In this document: positions 11,641-24,759 of the stretch, piece after piece
Layout of the letters: each line of letters begins with the position of its first letter
Position numbering within the stretch: position 1 is the stretch's first letter
NCBI GenBank assembly: GCA_029339505.1
Contig: JAQISU010000210.1
Location: forward strand, 15,417,001 to 15,481,000
DNA from: Unio delphinus
Taxonomy: Eukaryota > Mollusca > Bivalvia > Unionida > Unionidae
Reading direction: 5' to 3'
Length of the DNA stretch: 64,000 bases
Notes under the pieces: generated by a model
Databases searched by the model: none
Told to the model about the DNA's origin: nothing
Seen by the model: the letters and a program-made list of their open reading frames with translations, nothing else
Program-made: the position numbers and the translations under genes

Positions 11641-13970
11641 GCCAGTTCAGTGATACAATATACAGTGTACAGTAACTGCAATCATAAGTGTAAATATATG
11701 TATCTTTATACAGATACAATAAACAGTGTACAGTAACTGCAATCATAAGTGTAAATATATGTATCTTTATACAGATACAATATACAGTGTACAGTAACTG
11801 CAATCATAAGTGTAAATATATGTATCTTTATACAGATACAATGCACAGTGTACAGTAATTGCAATCATAAGTGTAAATATATGTATCTTTATACAGCTAC
11901 AAAATGTAGTGTACAGTAACTGCAATCATAAGTGTAAATATATGTATCTTCATACAGATACAATGCACAGTGTACAGTAATTGCAATCATAAGTGTAAAT
12001 ATATGTATCTTTATACAGCTACAAAATGTAGTGTACAGTAACTGCAATCATAAGTGTAAATATATGTATCTTTATATAGATACAATATACAGTGTACAGT
12101 AACTGCAATCATAAGTGTAAATATATGTATCTTTATACAGATACAATATACAGTGTACAGTAACTGCAATCATAAGTGTAAATATATGTATCTTCATACA
12201 GATACAATGCACAGTGTACAGTAATTGCAATCATAAGTGTAAATATATGTATCTTTATACAGATACAAAATGTAGTGTACAGTAACTGCAATCATAAGTG
12301 TAAATATATGTATCTTTATACAGATACAATGTACAGTGTACAGTAACTGCGATCATAAGTGTAAATATATGTATCTTTATACAGATACAATATACAGTGT
12401 ACAGTAACTGCAATCATAGTGTAAATATATGTATATTTATACAGATACAATAAACAGTGTACAGTAACTGCAATCATAAGTGTAAATATATGTATCGTTA
12501 TACAGATACATAGACAATGTACAGTAACTGCAATCATAGTGTATATATATGTATCGTTATACAGATACAATATACAGTGTACAGTAACTGCAATCATAAG
12601 TGTAAATATATGTATCTTTATACAGATACAAAATGTAGTGTACATTAACTGCAATCATAAGTGTAAATATATGTATCTTTATACAGATACAAAATGTAGT
12701 GTACAGTAACTGCAATCATAAGTGTAAATATATGTATCGTTATACAGATACAATATACAGTGTACAGTAACTGCAATCATAAGTGTAAATATATGTATTG
12801 TTATACAGATACAATATACAGTGTACAGTAACTGCAATCATAAGTGTAAATATATGTATCTTTATACAGATACAATATACAGTGTACAGTAACTACAATC
12901 ATAAGTGTAAATATATGTATCTTTATACAGATACAATATACAGTGTACAGTAACTGCAATCATAAGTGTAAATATATGTATCTTTATACAGATACAATAT
13001 ACAGTGTACAGTAACTGCAATCATAAGTGTAAATATATGTATCTTCATACAGATACAATGCACAGTGTACAGTAATTGCAATCATAAGTGTAAATATATG
13101 TATCTTTATACAGATACAAAATGTAGTGTACAGTAACTGCAATCATAAGTGTAAATATATGTATCTTTATACAGATACAATGTACAGTGTACAGTAACTG
13201 CGATCATAAGTGTAAATATATGTATCTTTATACAGATACAATATACAGTGTACAGTAACTGCAATCATAGTGTAAATATATGTATATTTATACAGATACA
13301 ATAAACAGTGTACAGTAACTGCAATCATAAGTGTAAATATATGTATCGTTATACAGATACATAGACAATGTACAGTAACTGCAATCATAGTGTATATATA
13401 TGTATCGTTATACAGATACAATATACAGTGTACAGTAACTGCAATCATAAGTGTAAATATATGTATCTTTATACAGATACAAAATGTAGTGTACAGTAAC
13501 TGCAATCATAAGTGTAAATATATGTATCTTTATACAGATACAAAATGTAGTGTACAGTAACTGCAATCATAAGTGTAAATATATGTATCGTTATACAGAT
13601 ACAATATACAGTGTACAGTAACTGCAATCATAAGTGTAAATATATGTATTGTTATACAGATACAATATACAGTGTACAGTAACTGCAATCATAAGTGTAA
13701 ATATATGTATCTTTATACAGATACAATATACAGTGTACAGTAACTACAATCATAAGTGTAAATATATGTATCTTTATACAGATACAATATACAGTGTACA
13801 GTAACTGCAATCATAAGTGTAAATATATGTATCTTTATACAGATACAATATGCAGTGTACAGTAACTGCAATCATAGTGTAAATATATGTATCTTTATAC
13901 AGATGCAATATACAGTGTACAGTAACTATAATCATAAGTGTAAATATATGTATCTTTATACAGATACAAT
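11640..13970. repeat. 61-bp satellite array with higher-order structure
   Basis: About 38 tandem copies of a 60-61-bp unit centred on 'cagtgtacagtaactgcaat', then 'cataagtgtaaatatatg' and 'tatctttatacagatacaat'. Each unit carries a small inverted repeat, GTATC...GATAC, around 'tttataca'. Variant units (tgtagtg, gcacagtg, cgttatac) recur in the same order at an offset of 851 bp: the segment starting about 12163 matches the one starting about 13014, i.e. a higher-order repeat of 14 units. Flanking copies at 14250-14280 are stray fragments. Open frames in it are translated repeat, not genes. Confidence 0.95.
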
Positions 13971-14044
13971 ATGCACTACAACTAGAAGTCTAGATATACC
14001 TGGTGGCCATATTGTTAGTGTCAGCCTTAGAAGAGGTTAGTTTA

Positions 14045-14160
14045 AAGATTGGTCAGCCTGGTGTTTGCATAAAATGTATGGCTTGGAAATGATGCCATAT
14101 GTCTTTAACACCCACCCAGTCACATTACCCTGACACTAGGCTACCAGTCATAACACTAAC
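14045..14160 (-). repeat. SINE family A, fragment
   Basis: Contains 'cacccacccagtcacattaccctgacactaggct', the reverse complement of the family A core; a forward 'ggtcagcctggtgt' also lies at 14051, so two fragments may meet head to head here. Confidence 0.5.
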
Positions 14161-14594
14161 CTCCAGTTTATATTTTGCTAATTAGTAGAAGGGGAAAAAC
14201 TAAGCTAAATAAAACTAGAAAGATTGTTTCTGTGTAAGTTATAAATCATTGCACAGTGTACAGTACAATATACAGTGTATTGTATAAGTTATAAATCATT
14301 TTGTTTCAAATATACCTAAGTTTCTTTGATTTAATTTGCTAGATTTCTCCATCAAATATATTGTGCAATTTACATTCATGTTGGAGAATTACTTCTGGTG
14401 CCTCCAGAATTTACCTCTCCTATAAACTTGATCTTTGTATCTTTATATGCATTTGTATACACAAAGGGAATAAACTACTCCCATTACTTCCCCATACCCT
14501 CCTAGTTAGCTCTCTGTATGCCAACAATCAACAGGCCTCCGAGCCAGCCAATAGTCTTTTTGTTGATGCAGTAAGTTGTTGCTGTTGCTGTTGT

Positions 14595-14803
14595 TGTAGG
14601 GTTTAACGCCATTTTTTCAGCACAATATTGGCTATAAACGGTGACCATAATAAATAGTGGAGGATGAACCCACAAGATCTCTTAACAACCGACCCACAAA
14701 AAGCTTGTGGAAAGCTTTCTCACATATCCACATTGACTGAACCCAAGATTCAAACCCACATAGAGGTGCGATGGCAGTTAATGAAGTTGAGCACTTTAGG
14801 TTA
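14595..14803 (-). repeat. SINE family B copy
   Basis: Matches the family B body: 'gtttaacgccattttttcagcacaatattggctata', 'gtggaggatgaaccc', then 'cacatatccacattgactgaacc', ending in the tRNA-like head read on the - strand. Confidence 0.65.
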
Positions 14804-14936
14804 GTACAGTAAATCAAAAAATTGTATTACATAGTAGAACTTGGTGAAATTTAAGATATTTTGTATGAATTTGTAATCGTTTCATCAGACATGTTTTAAT
14901 GTGGTACTACTGCTCTTGCCCAAAGTTTGCTTATTC

Positions 14937-15670
<734 letters not shown>

Positions 15671-15689
15671 AGCGGGAGGTTAAAAACCT

Positions 15690-15930
15690 GGCAGAATCAT
15701 ACCAAAGACTTGCACAAATTGTACTTTACTAACAGCTGCACCGAATGGCGCTCAGTATTAAGAGATTAATTTTAGGACTGGTCAGCCTGGTGTCAAGATA
15801 ATGTGACCAGGTTGGATATAATTCTACATGTCTGCGGCATAATGCCCCAGTGCTAGACATCACTATAACCTGCCACACTGCAAATAACGATATGACTGAA
15901 AAATTGTTAAAGGTACATTAAAAATCATAA
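15690..15930 (+). repeat. SINE family A, 5'-truncated
   Basis: Runs 'ataccaaagacttgcacaaat' to 'ggtcagcctggtgtcaagataatgtgacc' and 'gccccagtgctagacatcactata', ending in an A-rich 'acattaaaaatcataa' tail. The tRNA head is missing. Confidence 0.7.
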
Positions 15931-16013
15931 TTACACACATACACATGGGTTATATGTTTAAAAGCTATGTGGTAATGAAGTTCAGCTCCTATTGTTCAAT
16001 GTTTCACTTATTC

Positions 16014-16017
<4 letters not shown>

Positions 16018-16088
<71 letters not shown>
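16018..16088. repeat. (TA)n microsatellite
   Basis: About 70 bases of uninterrupted TA; third copy of the TA-containing unit, preceded by 'cttattcacaaa'. Confidence 0.95.
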
Positions 16089-16090
<2 letters not shown>

Positions 16091-16380
16091 ATCATGTTGG
16101 CCAATTCTGATCGTTGTTTCATTCTGCATAACAATACATTATTTCAGTAAACATTGAATAAAGTTCTGAAGTATAAAATTCTGTATCTTAATCCAACTTG
16201 GTAAGAAGTTGTCCCACCCATGCAGTATATAAAGGATAAAAAATGTATACCATACAAAATTCTGTATCGTATCCAAATTTCCATTTTTGCAAGAAGTTTT
16301 CCCAGAAATACAATTTTGTCTGCTAACCATCATGTCAACTTGCTCTTGGAATAGCATTTTCATGAAATTCCATGACATAT
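16089..16380. repeat. Locally duplicated segment, copy 2
   Basis: Diverged copy of 15240-15670, ending in 'gaaattccatgacatatagt'. Confidence 0.65.
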
Positions 16381-16855
16381 AGTGTGTTTCTAATTTATTT
16401 AGTAATTCTTTCCCATTGTTTTTCTCCCAGTAATAACTTACTTTGTTTTATAAAATGTTGAACTTTACAATTTTTTTTAACAAGATTGGCTTAGTTTGCT
16501 TTATCTTCATTAATTGTTACTTGCTTTACACCTGACCTTTACTCGACTGAAATGCTGACAGAAACAGTTGAAAGTAATGTATTTCATTTCTATAACCTGA
16601 TGGATAAACATTGCATCATTTTAAAACTGTGCACATAATAAACATACATATCACTAGTCATGAAATCATGAAGTTGTGATTCTTTGTGTTCAAAATTAAT
16701 ATTATTGTGAACAGAATATTCTGGTGACAACTGCCTGTTTTCAAATAGTATGCATTGCATTATTTTTATTTTCATTAATCGGTCGAATTCGGTAAACATT
16801 TTGCTTCAAAATCTTAAATGGAAACGTTTGGTGCTCAGCAGTGTCTGATAGCATG

Positions 16856-16912
<57 letters not shown>

Positions 16913-17554
16913 ATAAGTATATATTTAATTATGATTTCTTTCTATCCTTGTAATTTGATCAGTATTTTATCGTTAGACTATTTCTGATTTATGACATCTA
17001 ATGGAAATATACATTCATATTTTGAAATTTGATTGGAATCTAGAATTGAGGGTGATTAATATCATAAAGGTATGTTGACAAGTAAATACGATGAAGTTGG
17101 GTGTAAATTCAACTTTCCACCCAAACTTGATATGGGGGATGAATGTTGATTTATTTCTCATTCCAAATGTTAACAAACCCATTGAACGAATGGCCAATAA
17201 CCTGACTGCATGAACATGATAGTGATTCAATTTTTTAAGTACAACGAGTCATCCATAGGGATTGGTCCAATTAGAACGTTCTCAACATATTCAGGTTTCT
17301 CAAAGAAATAGGTACATATAATGAGCATTTTGACTCACAAAATAAAAAAAGTTATTTCTATGGAGTCATGCTTTTCAACTCATTGTCTCATTAAATAGAT
17401 AGTGATAGTGCAATCAGTTGTTTTGCCTAGTTCTCATTTTTTTGGCCCTCTACCTATCTGCATGACTTAGTGTCACAATACGCGGAACTGAATCTACTAT
17501 TTCCCTTGATGGCTGCCAAGACAGTTATCAGACCAAATCACTTCTGAATCAAGT
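16381..17554. other. No gene seen; TA microsatellite at 16860-16906
   Basis: Apart from one 46-base TA run I see no repeat family, RNA gene or coding frame with recognisable content. Confidence 0.5.
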
Positions 17555-17790
17555 CATACCAAAGACGTATAAATGTGGTACTAACAGCTGACACTAGATG
17601 CTCAGCATTTGGAGGTTAGTATTAGGATTGTTCAGCCTGGTGTCAGGATAATCTCATTGGGTGGGACACCATACTACATGTCTAGATCATGATGCCCCAG
17701 TGCTAGACATCACCATAAACTTCTGCACTGCAGACACCATAGTGATATGACTGAATTTTTTTAAAGCAACATTAAAAATCAAAATCACAC
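17555..17790 (+). repeat. SINE family A, 5'-truncated
   Basis: 'ataccaaagacgtataaatg' to 'gttcagcctggtgtcaggataatc' and 'gatgccccagtgctagacatcacc', ending 'acattaaaaatcaaaatcac'. Very close in layout to the copy at 15690. Confidence 0.75.
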
Positions 17791-17904
17791 AAACATTATC
17801 CAATATAAACATCCTGACAGAGAGTACTGGAATAAAGGAAAGGTAGAGAATTTGTAAGAGCTATCTCCCTTTGCTTTTACTGTGTATTTTTTAAATTTTT
17901 TTAT

Positions 17905-18055
17905 TTTAAGGTTTAACGTCATTTTTTCAGCACAATATAGGCTATACATTTCGGCCAATATTAGTGGTAGAGGAAGAACCCGGAAATCCCAGGAAAGAAC
18001 CACCAAATCACGAGAAGCTACTGGCAAGCTTTCTTACTTAACTACATTAAGTGAC
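17905..18055 (-). repeat. SINE family B, truncated
   Basis: Contains 'ggtttaacgtcattttttca', 'gcacaatataggctatacat', 'gtggtagaggaagaaccc' and 'gctactggcaagctttctta'; the tRNA-like head is absent. Confidence 0.65.
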
Positions 18056-18639
18056 TCTGGTGTCTTTGGTTTCCACATGTTCTTTCATCTTGTTTATTTA
18101 GTTGGCACTCTTCTTCTCATCTAATTTACATATTTTCCAAACATTATTGGGACACTGGGTAGGGTAATTAAAGCAACGAAACTGTAAAGTAAATTCTAGT
18201 TCTCTAACAATACTTGCCAATCACATTTGTATAAGTTTCCCCCAAATGATCACACAGTGTTATTATCCTGTCTCAGATAATGCTCAAGTTAAAACTGGTG
18301 ATATCTAGCGGGGTAAGGGGAGGTAATTTGTAAACATTGGTTTCCTTTTTCTATACAAATATAGACTTCGTAAGCCTATATGAAAGCTGCATTCAAGAGG
18401 TGTTGATAGTAATTATATAATGTCAATGTGTTTGGATTAGTATTTTCAGAGAAATATAAATGAATGTAAAAATTATTTTTTTCCCAAACCAGATTAACCA
18501 TATATGTTTTTTATTTGTTTTGTAACATTTGTATAACCTACTTAGGTGTTTTGAATAATCATATTGGCATCATTCAGTTTTTCAGAAGAGTATGGATTTG
18601 TGCTCAGAGGTAGTCAGTTAGATATTTGACAAAGCGTTG

Positions 18640-19420
18640 CACTCTGGTACTTAAAGTTAATGTCTTTTCCACTCTTATGCCACATATAATTTCAACATGT
18701 TCTTTCTACTGGTTTTTTTATGCTGACATTTCCAGCTGGTGTTGCTCTCATACCTTTAGCAACTTCAGTCCTGTTTATGTGCTTCTCAGCTGTCTTCATC
18801 ATAGTCCAAAAATCCTTAGTGTTTATCTTGCACACTTCAGTGAAACACAAGTGTGATCAACATTGTGACCCTTTTGCTGTTTAACTCCTATTTTTGCTTA
18901 CTTGCATACATTGCTGAAGTGACCTTTCCAATACATATGTTGCACTTTGCTAGAAAGTTGTGGTTGTCAGTCATGTTAAATGCAATGTATTTGAAATTGC
19001 TGACATCTTGAAGTTTTTGGTTGTTCGAATTTGACCCATCACTATCATATTATTTTAGAAGCTGATGGTCAATTTGAAGTTAGACAAGCATTTGAAAATT
19101 GGTCAAAACATGTTGTGGATGTGCTGTTGTGTGGTTTGTCATTGCCACATAATCAGCAAAGAGTAGGTCATATATTAGAACATTGTGTACCTTGGTTTTG
19201 CCTTTGAGATGTGTGAGGTAGGTGAGTTTTCCTTCTGACTTTGTGTGAAAATTTATTCCATTGATTGATGAGCAAAAGGCATGTTTAAGCAGGAACGAAA
19301 ATAATATTTAGAACAAGGTAGGGGCAAGAACGCATCCCTGATTGAATCTACTACATCTTTCAAAAGCCTCTCAATGTTGTGTTTTTTATGGAATAACTGG
19401 ATCGTGCTGAGGAGCATTAG
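18640..19420 (-). pseudogene. Decayed LINE reverse transcriptase
   Basis: On the - strand around 19350-19325 a stretch reads like the 'GC.LAP.LF' motif of non-LTR reverse transcriptases, and at about 19185-19160 a 'LLFADY-V-A' box, the decayed form of the catalytic 'FADD' box. Downstream (19070-18900) comes thumb-like sequence. Stops and frame changes make it dead. It is a different clade from the LINE at 61400 (that one reads as CR1/L2-like). The stretch to 20440 may hold more of it but I could not confirm this. Confidence 0.5.
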
Positions 19421-20439
19421 GACATCCAATCTGTTCTAGCACCTTAGACAATATGTTTATATGAACAATGTTGAAAGCCTGTGCTGCTTAGTTGGGTTAT
19501 TTCAATCACTAATGTTGCTCTTGTTCTTTGTAGAGAGAGATAATGTTAGTGTCGTTCAAATATTTTGGGTTCTTCACCCTCTTTCCAGCATAGACAATTA
19601 CACTCCTGGAGGTATTCGAATCAGATAGATTTCTCACACTTTAAGGCTTCTAGTGTGACATCTTTTCCAGGAGACTTTTCCATTTTCTAGAGTCTAGGCC
19701 ATCAATGGTCTTGCAGAGTTGTCATGTATAAATATGACCTTGCTTTTTTATCCATCGTACATACATTTGATGTTTCCTGTATCTGGATGTTCTGTCCTAG
19801 TTGCAGTCATTAGTTATTGTCACAGCATCTTGCAGTGTGTTGAACATTGCTTCTGACAGCTTTGATTGCTTGTAATGTTTTCTGGTTTAGGGCACACATG
19901 TAGTTGATAAAGGTAATATTTTGGTCTCAATGACTGGTATTATTTCAAATTCAGCTTGCTTCCAATAAATCATTGGTCTACTATTTATCTGTCTGGTCCC
20001 AGTTGTAGTGAATTCATTTCACTTGTCAAGTATAGCTTATATTCTCCAATCACCCATTGATCTGTTGTGATATGGTGGAACAACACCTTATTGTTTAGAA
20101 ACTGATCAGCTCAGTGGCTGATAGATGTCCATTGAAATGAGACAAACTCCCTTCATGCCTATTCTCTATGCCAATCAAGTTCACGCTAGAACTGTTAACT
20201 GCTCCTTTCAGTGTTGTGTCATTTCTCTGACATGAGGCTGGAGTGACATCCCAGAATGCAATCTTCCACAGATTAATATGGTTGTCAAATCATCAGGACC
20301 CTCTCTCAGCAGTGTGGGTTTAGTGCAGTGTGGAAATCACAGTTTGAAACAAGTGCAAGTAATGGAGTTGCCATCAAGATGTATATAATGAAGTCATACT
20401 GTCTTAATGGCTTCACTACAGATTATCTTGTCTAATATT

Positions 20440-20970
20440 ATCTCCCTTATTCATTTGTATAGTTACATTTGTATCATAGATTATAAGTGTATTTGTATAA
20501 TAGACATTATGTTTATTTGTACAATATAACAAGGTTTAATAGAAAATGAGTATATTTGTATTATAGGCTTTAATCATTATAGTATAAAATATTTTTTAAT
20601 AATAGTCTTTAGGTATAATAGTATAAAATAGGTATATTTGTTTAATAGTATTTAGGTATAAGAGTAGAAAATAGGTATATTGGTACAATTGTCTTTAGGT
20701 ATAATAGTAGAAAATAAGTATATTTATATAATAGGTTTTAAATATTATAGTATAAAAAAGTTTTTTAATAATAGTCTTTAGGTATAATAGAAGAAAATAA
20801 GTATATTTGTATAATAGTTTTTAGGTGTAAAATTAGAAAATAAGTACATTTATAGAATAGTCTTTAAATAGTATAGTAGAAAATAAGTTTATTTAAAAAA
20901 TAGTCCGTAGGTATAATAGTAGAAAATATGTATATTTGTAAAATAGTCTTTAGGTATAATAATAGAAAAT
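20440..20970. repeat. Degenerate AT-rich tandem array
   Basis: About twelve imperfect copies of a 40-48-bp unit built on 'tctttaggtataatagtaga' and 'aaataagtatatttgtataa'. It ends at the base where the Gypsy LTR starts, so the retrotransposon landed at or inside it. Confidence 0.8.
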
Positions 20971-20972
20971 AT

Positions 20973-21503
20973 TGTTACGACCGTTTGCTAAGGTTCTGTC
21001 AGTTATAACCAATTCTGGGTTTGCCTGGTACTGGATTAAGGTCAAATGAATGTAGCAATTTTATTGTGGTGTTTGTATTGATATTTCGGTACAATAAAAG
21101 ACTAGAACAACAGAAGAGATTATAGAGGAGAATGAAGAACTGTGTTATATCTATGACAAGTAAATACAAAATAAATTGTTTTACTTTTTATTGTGTTCAC
21201 TCTCTTTTTTTCTTTCTCGAATATTCACAAGATCACAAGTACATTGACATACACAATAATAATTTTACTTTATGACTATACATTTCATATTTCAAACATT
21301 CTTGTCTGTTTAATACACAATTTTGTATTTATGCTTAAAAAGACATCAATTTCAGCATCAATGTTTAATGAACTTGACTGTGTAAAATAAAGATTTTATA
21401 AAATAAAGTTACTTAATGTTTTTATAATATCAAAGATTAATCCTACTGGAGACTGGTGCTAACCCTAATTACATAAACTATATAATAAAAAACAAACCTT
21501 CAG
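20973..21503 (-). repeat. Gypsy 3' LTR (homologous part)
   Basis: Begins TGTTACGACCGTTTG and matches 45020-45530 closely throughout ('aatgaatgtagcaattttat', 'cgaatattcacaagatcaca' and so on). The matched part stops at 'aaccttcag'. A TAACA at 21726-21730, complementary to the TGTTA start, may be the true other end, which would make this LTR about 758 bp and the right copy truncated. Confidence 0.8.
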
Positions 21504-22605
21504 ACGATGGGAGCCATATTTATACTCTCTATACCCTTGGAGAACCTCTAATGTTTACACAAACAAACAACGGAGACATTCGAGATTTTCCGATTCGGGT
21601 TAGAAACTGGAACGCCATCACCACACGCTCAGCGGAGCACGTTCCAGGAGGCACTTTTTCATTAAAATACACTGTAAACAAATAAGACAACATAAATTAT
21701 CATCATCTAGTAATAAACAAGTTTCTAACAGTTACTCGAAACGTAGTGATGAGTTGAAATAATCATCAGAATGGATGCAATGAGTGCCGGTCGATCTCAT
21801 TCAAAGCCGGCATGTGCTTTAAATGAGGGACCGTCTCAAGGAAACGCAATAATTGGAAACAAGGTACATGTACGGCAACATTTTAAATAATCATCCTAAA
21901 CGTATGGATAAGATAAAATTGGTGAGACTGGTATAGCATTAACCCCAATCATTAGGAATTGATCCCCAGTTGGTGAGAAATGTATTATATACGATATGTA
22001 AATTCTAAAAATTACTTGATTTTCCAGTGCAGCTGCAGTCTCGCAATTTTGTTTACATAATGAATATCATTCATGTGTTTACGAATGCAATACAGATTTG
22101 AAAAATTGTCTTGTACATATTTGATTGAGAGATAAAACAACCTTATATTTATATATAACTGTTGGAATTAATTTGAAAATGTATCATACAATTAAACAAA
22201 TTACACGGAACCCTTTCTAGTAATATATACTTTTCCCATCATCTGTAGTGGTTCTGCAGTGACTGACCAAGGTCAGTCACAGTGGGATACGAACCCACCC
22301 GATTCCTTTCATAAGAGAACTAACATGGCATTTATTCATCACTTAAATAATTCATAGTGATAATGATATCTAACAAATGAATCCAGAATTTCATTTTGTA
22401 TTTTTGACATGAAAACTTTCAACTAAAAAATATAATGACATGGTAATCCAGCATAATATTAATTCATATGTTAAAGTCCTTATGTTCAAACAAATTTCAA
22501 TAAATCATTTTTTTAATTAAAAATATTACATATAAATGATACAAGTTGTATTTTTAAAATACATAATAATGCACATCATATTTCAATACATATATGTTGA
22601 ACATT

Positions 22606-22659
<54 letters not shown>

Positions 22660-22756
22660 CCTCTTGTACATTAAATAGATAAGTTTTCGTAAAATAATTA
22701 AAGCAAAATTCATTTGCAAATTATTGGCTTTACATCTTGATTGTGTATTCAGTTTT
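21504..22756. other. 3' part of the Gypsy element, non-coding
   Basis: May hold the rest of the LTR (to 21730) and the 3' untranslated part. A (TA)n run lies at 22611-22657. I could not find a clear polypurine tract next to 21730, so the LTR end remains open. Confidence 0.4.
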
Positions 22757-24208
22757 CTACATTTTCTGATGTATTCCTTTTATCTTTGCATTTGAAGGAT
22801 AGTCAGTAGTCATATTTAAGTCCAACAGTCTGTGTGATATTTGGGTCCAGTGGTCCACATAATTGATTTTCAGTTTCCCAACACAAGTCCAATCATTCAT
22901 AAATTTTAAATAATTTTCAATTCCAGACAGTCTTATCAAATCTCAACCTTCATTATCATTATATTTATTTCAATCAAATTTCTATTCATTACATGTCTTT
23001 CTGACATTATTGTTTTTAAACTTCTCCCCACTCAACATATTTAGCCTTTTCCAGAGTAGTGCGGACAGGCCTTTCAAATTATAATATTCGGCCTCATGTA
23101 AAATTTCAGTTACATTTTGCCAGTCTCTAGGGATTAAGGCCTCTGGCCTCTGTAACGGAGCTAATTTAATATAAATCACATATGAGTTTGGTCTCTGTCT
23201 CTGTCAATACAAATAACATTGTTAGTTGAACAACAATGTTTACTAGAGTGACTATACGCTATTGCCCTTGTAAAGAGTGACTTGGGATCTTTAGACAAAG
23301 TGATTCGACTGATTTCCATTTTACAACTTCCGACATTTAGCATAATCTTACTATTCTGCAATTGTTGTAGTTCCTTTAATCTACTTTGTATCTCCATCCC
23401 TCTACTTCTTACATCATTATTTCTTGTTTTCTTTCTATTCACTGTCTGTTTCAATACTACACTGTCAGTCTTCTTGCCTAGGTCCCTCTTTACTTCTAAT
23501 CTCTCATGTCTAACTCCCCTCTTTTCAACATTATTCACATGCTTACCTTTCAAAACATTCATGACCTTTTTACCTTTCTCGTTAATTATTACCTGTTCTC
23601 TTTCTTTTCTATTAACCACTCTAGCAATAAAGTCACATAACTCTTTCTTGGCATCGTGGCCATGTTTTCCAGATACTTAGGAGAATCTGTCAAAGTCATT
23701 TTTCTTCGCTTTGCATGTGTGCGGATTGTCATTCCTAATTAACAACTTTTTGCATAAGGTGCACTTAAAGCTAATAAAGGAATGTTGTTCAAGCAAATGA
23801 TTAACACACTTAAAGCTAATACCGGAATTCAATTAACACACCTGTTGTTCAATCAAATGATTAACACACCTGTTGTTCAATCAAATGATTAACACACTTG
23901 TTTATGGTAAAAAATCTGATTTTCTCACAAATCCCACAAATTCAGTCACCACTCTGCAATTCATAAAAGTAAGACCAGCTTAGTTAAATATTTGATACCA
24001 ATAAATACACACACATATATAATTCAATACAGTTAGCGATAAAGTCATTTAACTCTTTCTCCGCATCATGGCCTTGTTTTGCAGATACTTGGGAGAATCT
24101 ATCAAAGTCTTCTTTCTTTGCTTTGCATGTGTGCGGATTGTCATTCCTAATTAATAACTTTTTGCATAAGGTGCACTTAAAACTAATATGGGAATGTTGT
24201 TCAATCAA
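22757..24208 (-). pseudogene. Third frame of the Gypsy element: zinc finger plus T1/BTB (KCTD-like)
   Basis: Read on the - strand: first a zinc-binding segment F-K-C-T-L-C...N-P-H-T-C (about 24180-24110), then a charged linker (RVVNRKEREQ..., from about 23630), then a T1/BTB domain: IMLNVG and ISRITLS...P.SLF at about 23345-23270, IDRDRD near 23200, and EALIPRDW then EAEYYNLKGLSALL at 23130-23050. This is the order and spacing of KCTD tetramerisation domains ('LNVGG', 'IDRD', 'LP.D', 'EA.YY.L..L'). Broken by a 1-base shift between IDRD and the following helix (near 23180) and by a TAA where the duplicate zinc-finger copy has CAA. The zinc-finger part is duplicated (24208-24035 and about 23780-23640). 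Same strand as gag-pol. Captured host gene or a native third ORF: not decidable here. Confidence 0.55.
23785..23905. repeat. 31-bp tandem repeat inside the third frame
   Basis: About three copies of 'gttgttcaatcaaatgatta' + 'acacacctgtt', placed between the two zinc-finger copies and disrupting the reading frame. Confidence 0.8.
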
Positions 24209-24359
24209 ATGACTAACACACTTGTTTCCGTTAAAAAATCTGATGCCCTCACAAATCCCACAAATTCATTCAACACTCTTCAATTCATAAAAATAAGACC
24301 AGTTTAGTTAAAGATTTGATACCAATAAATAAACACACACATATATAATTCAATACAGT

Positions 24360-24759
24360 TAATGTAATTTTATAAGACATATATACCATTTCTTATTTTT
24401 TTTTTCCTATTGACACAAATCTTAAAACTATTAAATTTACATTCATTGAATTTCAAAACAATTCTACTTCAGGAAATTTAATTCAGCAACCAAAGCAATC
24501 ATTTTCTAATACTAAGAGAAGCTGAATTAGATATCTGAAAATGTTTACATCTGAAAGCACTTTATTCTCAGTGATTAATAATATTCAAACAAAGGGAAAT
24601 AGCTTCTCCATGAAATGATTTGTCATGATGTACAAATTTTGGCTGATGCCTTGTGCCTTCTTGTATTCTGTAAACCACATCATTAAGTATAGAAATAATT
24701 TTAAATGGACCTTTCCAGTACCTTCAAGAACTGAAGACCTGTAGGCCATCATTACCAAT
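24360..24759. other. Spacer between integrase and third frame
   Basis: Contains probable remnants of the Gypsy integrase C-terminus on the - strand (a 'GPF.v' type stretch, complement of 'aatggacctttccagtac', at 24703-24720) but no open frame. Confidence 0.4.

Noticed and set aside
12316..13505. 112-residue frames, present twice
   Set aside because: They lie wholly in the 61-bp satellite and are duplicated by its higher-order repeat.
11640..13970. Regularly spaced repeats suggestive of a CRISPR array
   Set aside because: There are no unique spacers; adjoining units are near-identical tandem satellite in a eukaryotic genome.
23282..23680. 132-residue + strand frame with hydrophobic Leu/Phe/Ser runs
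   Set aside because: Antisense of the charged linker and T1/BTB region on the - strand.
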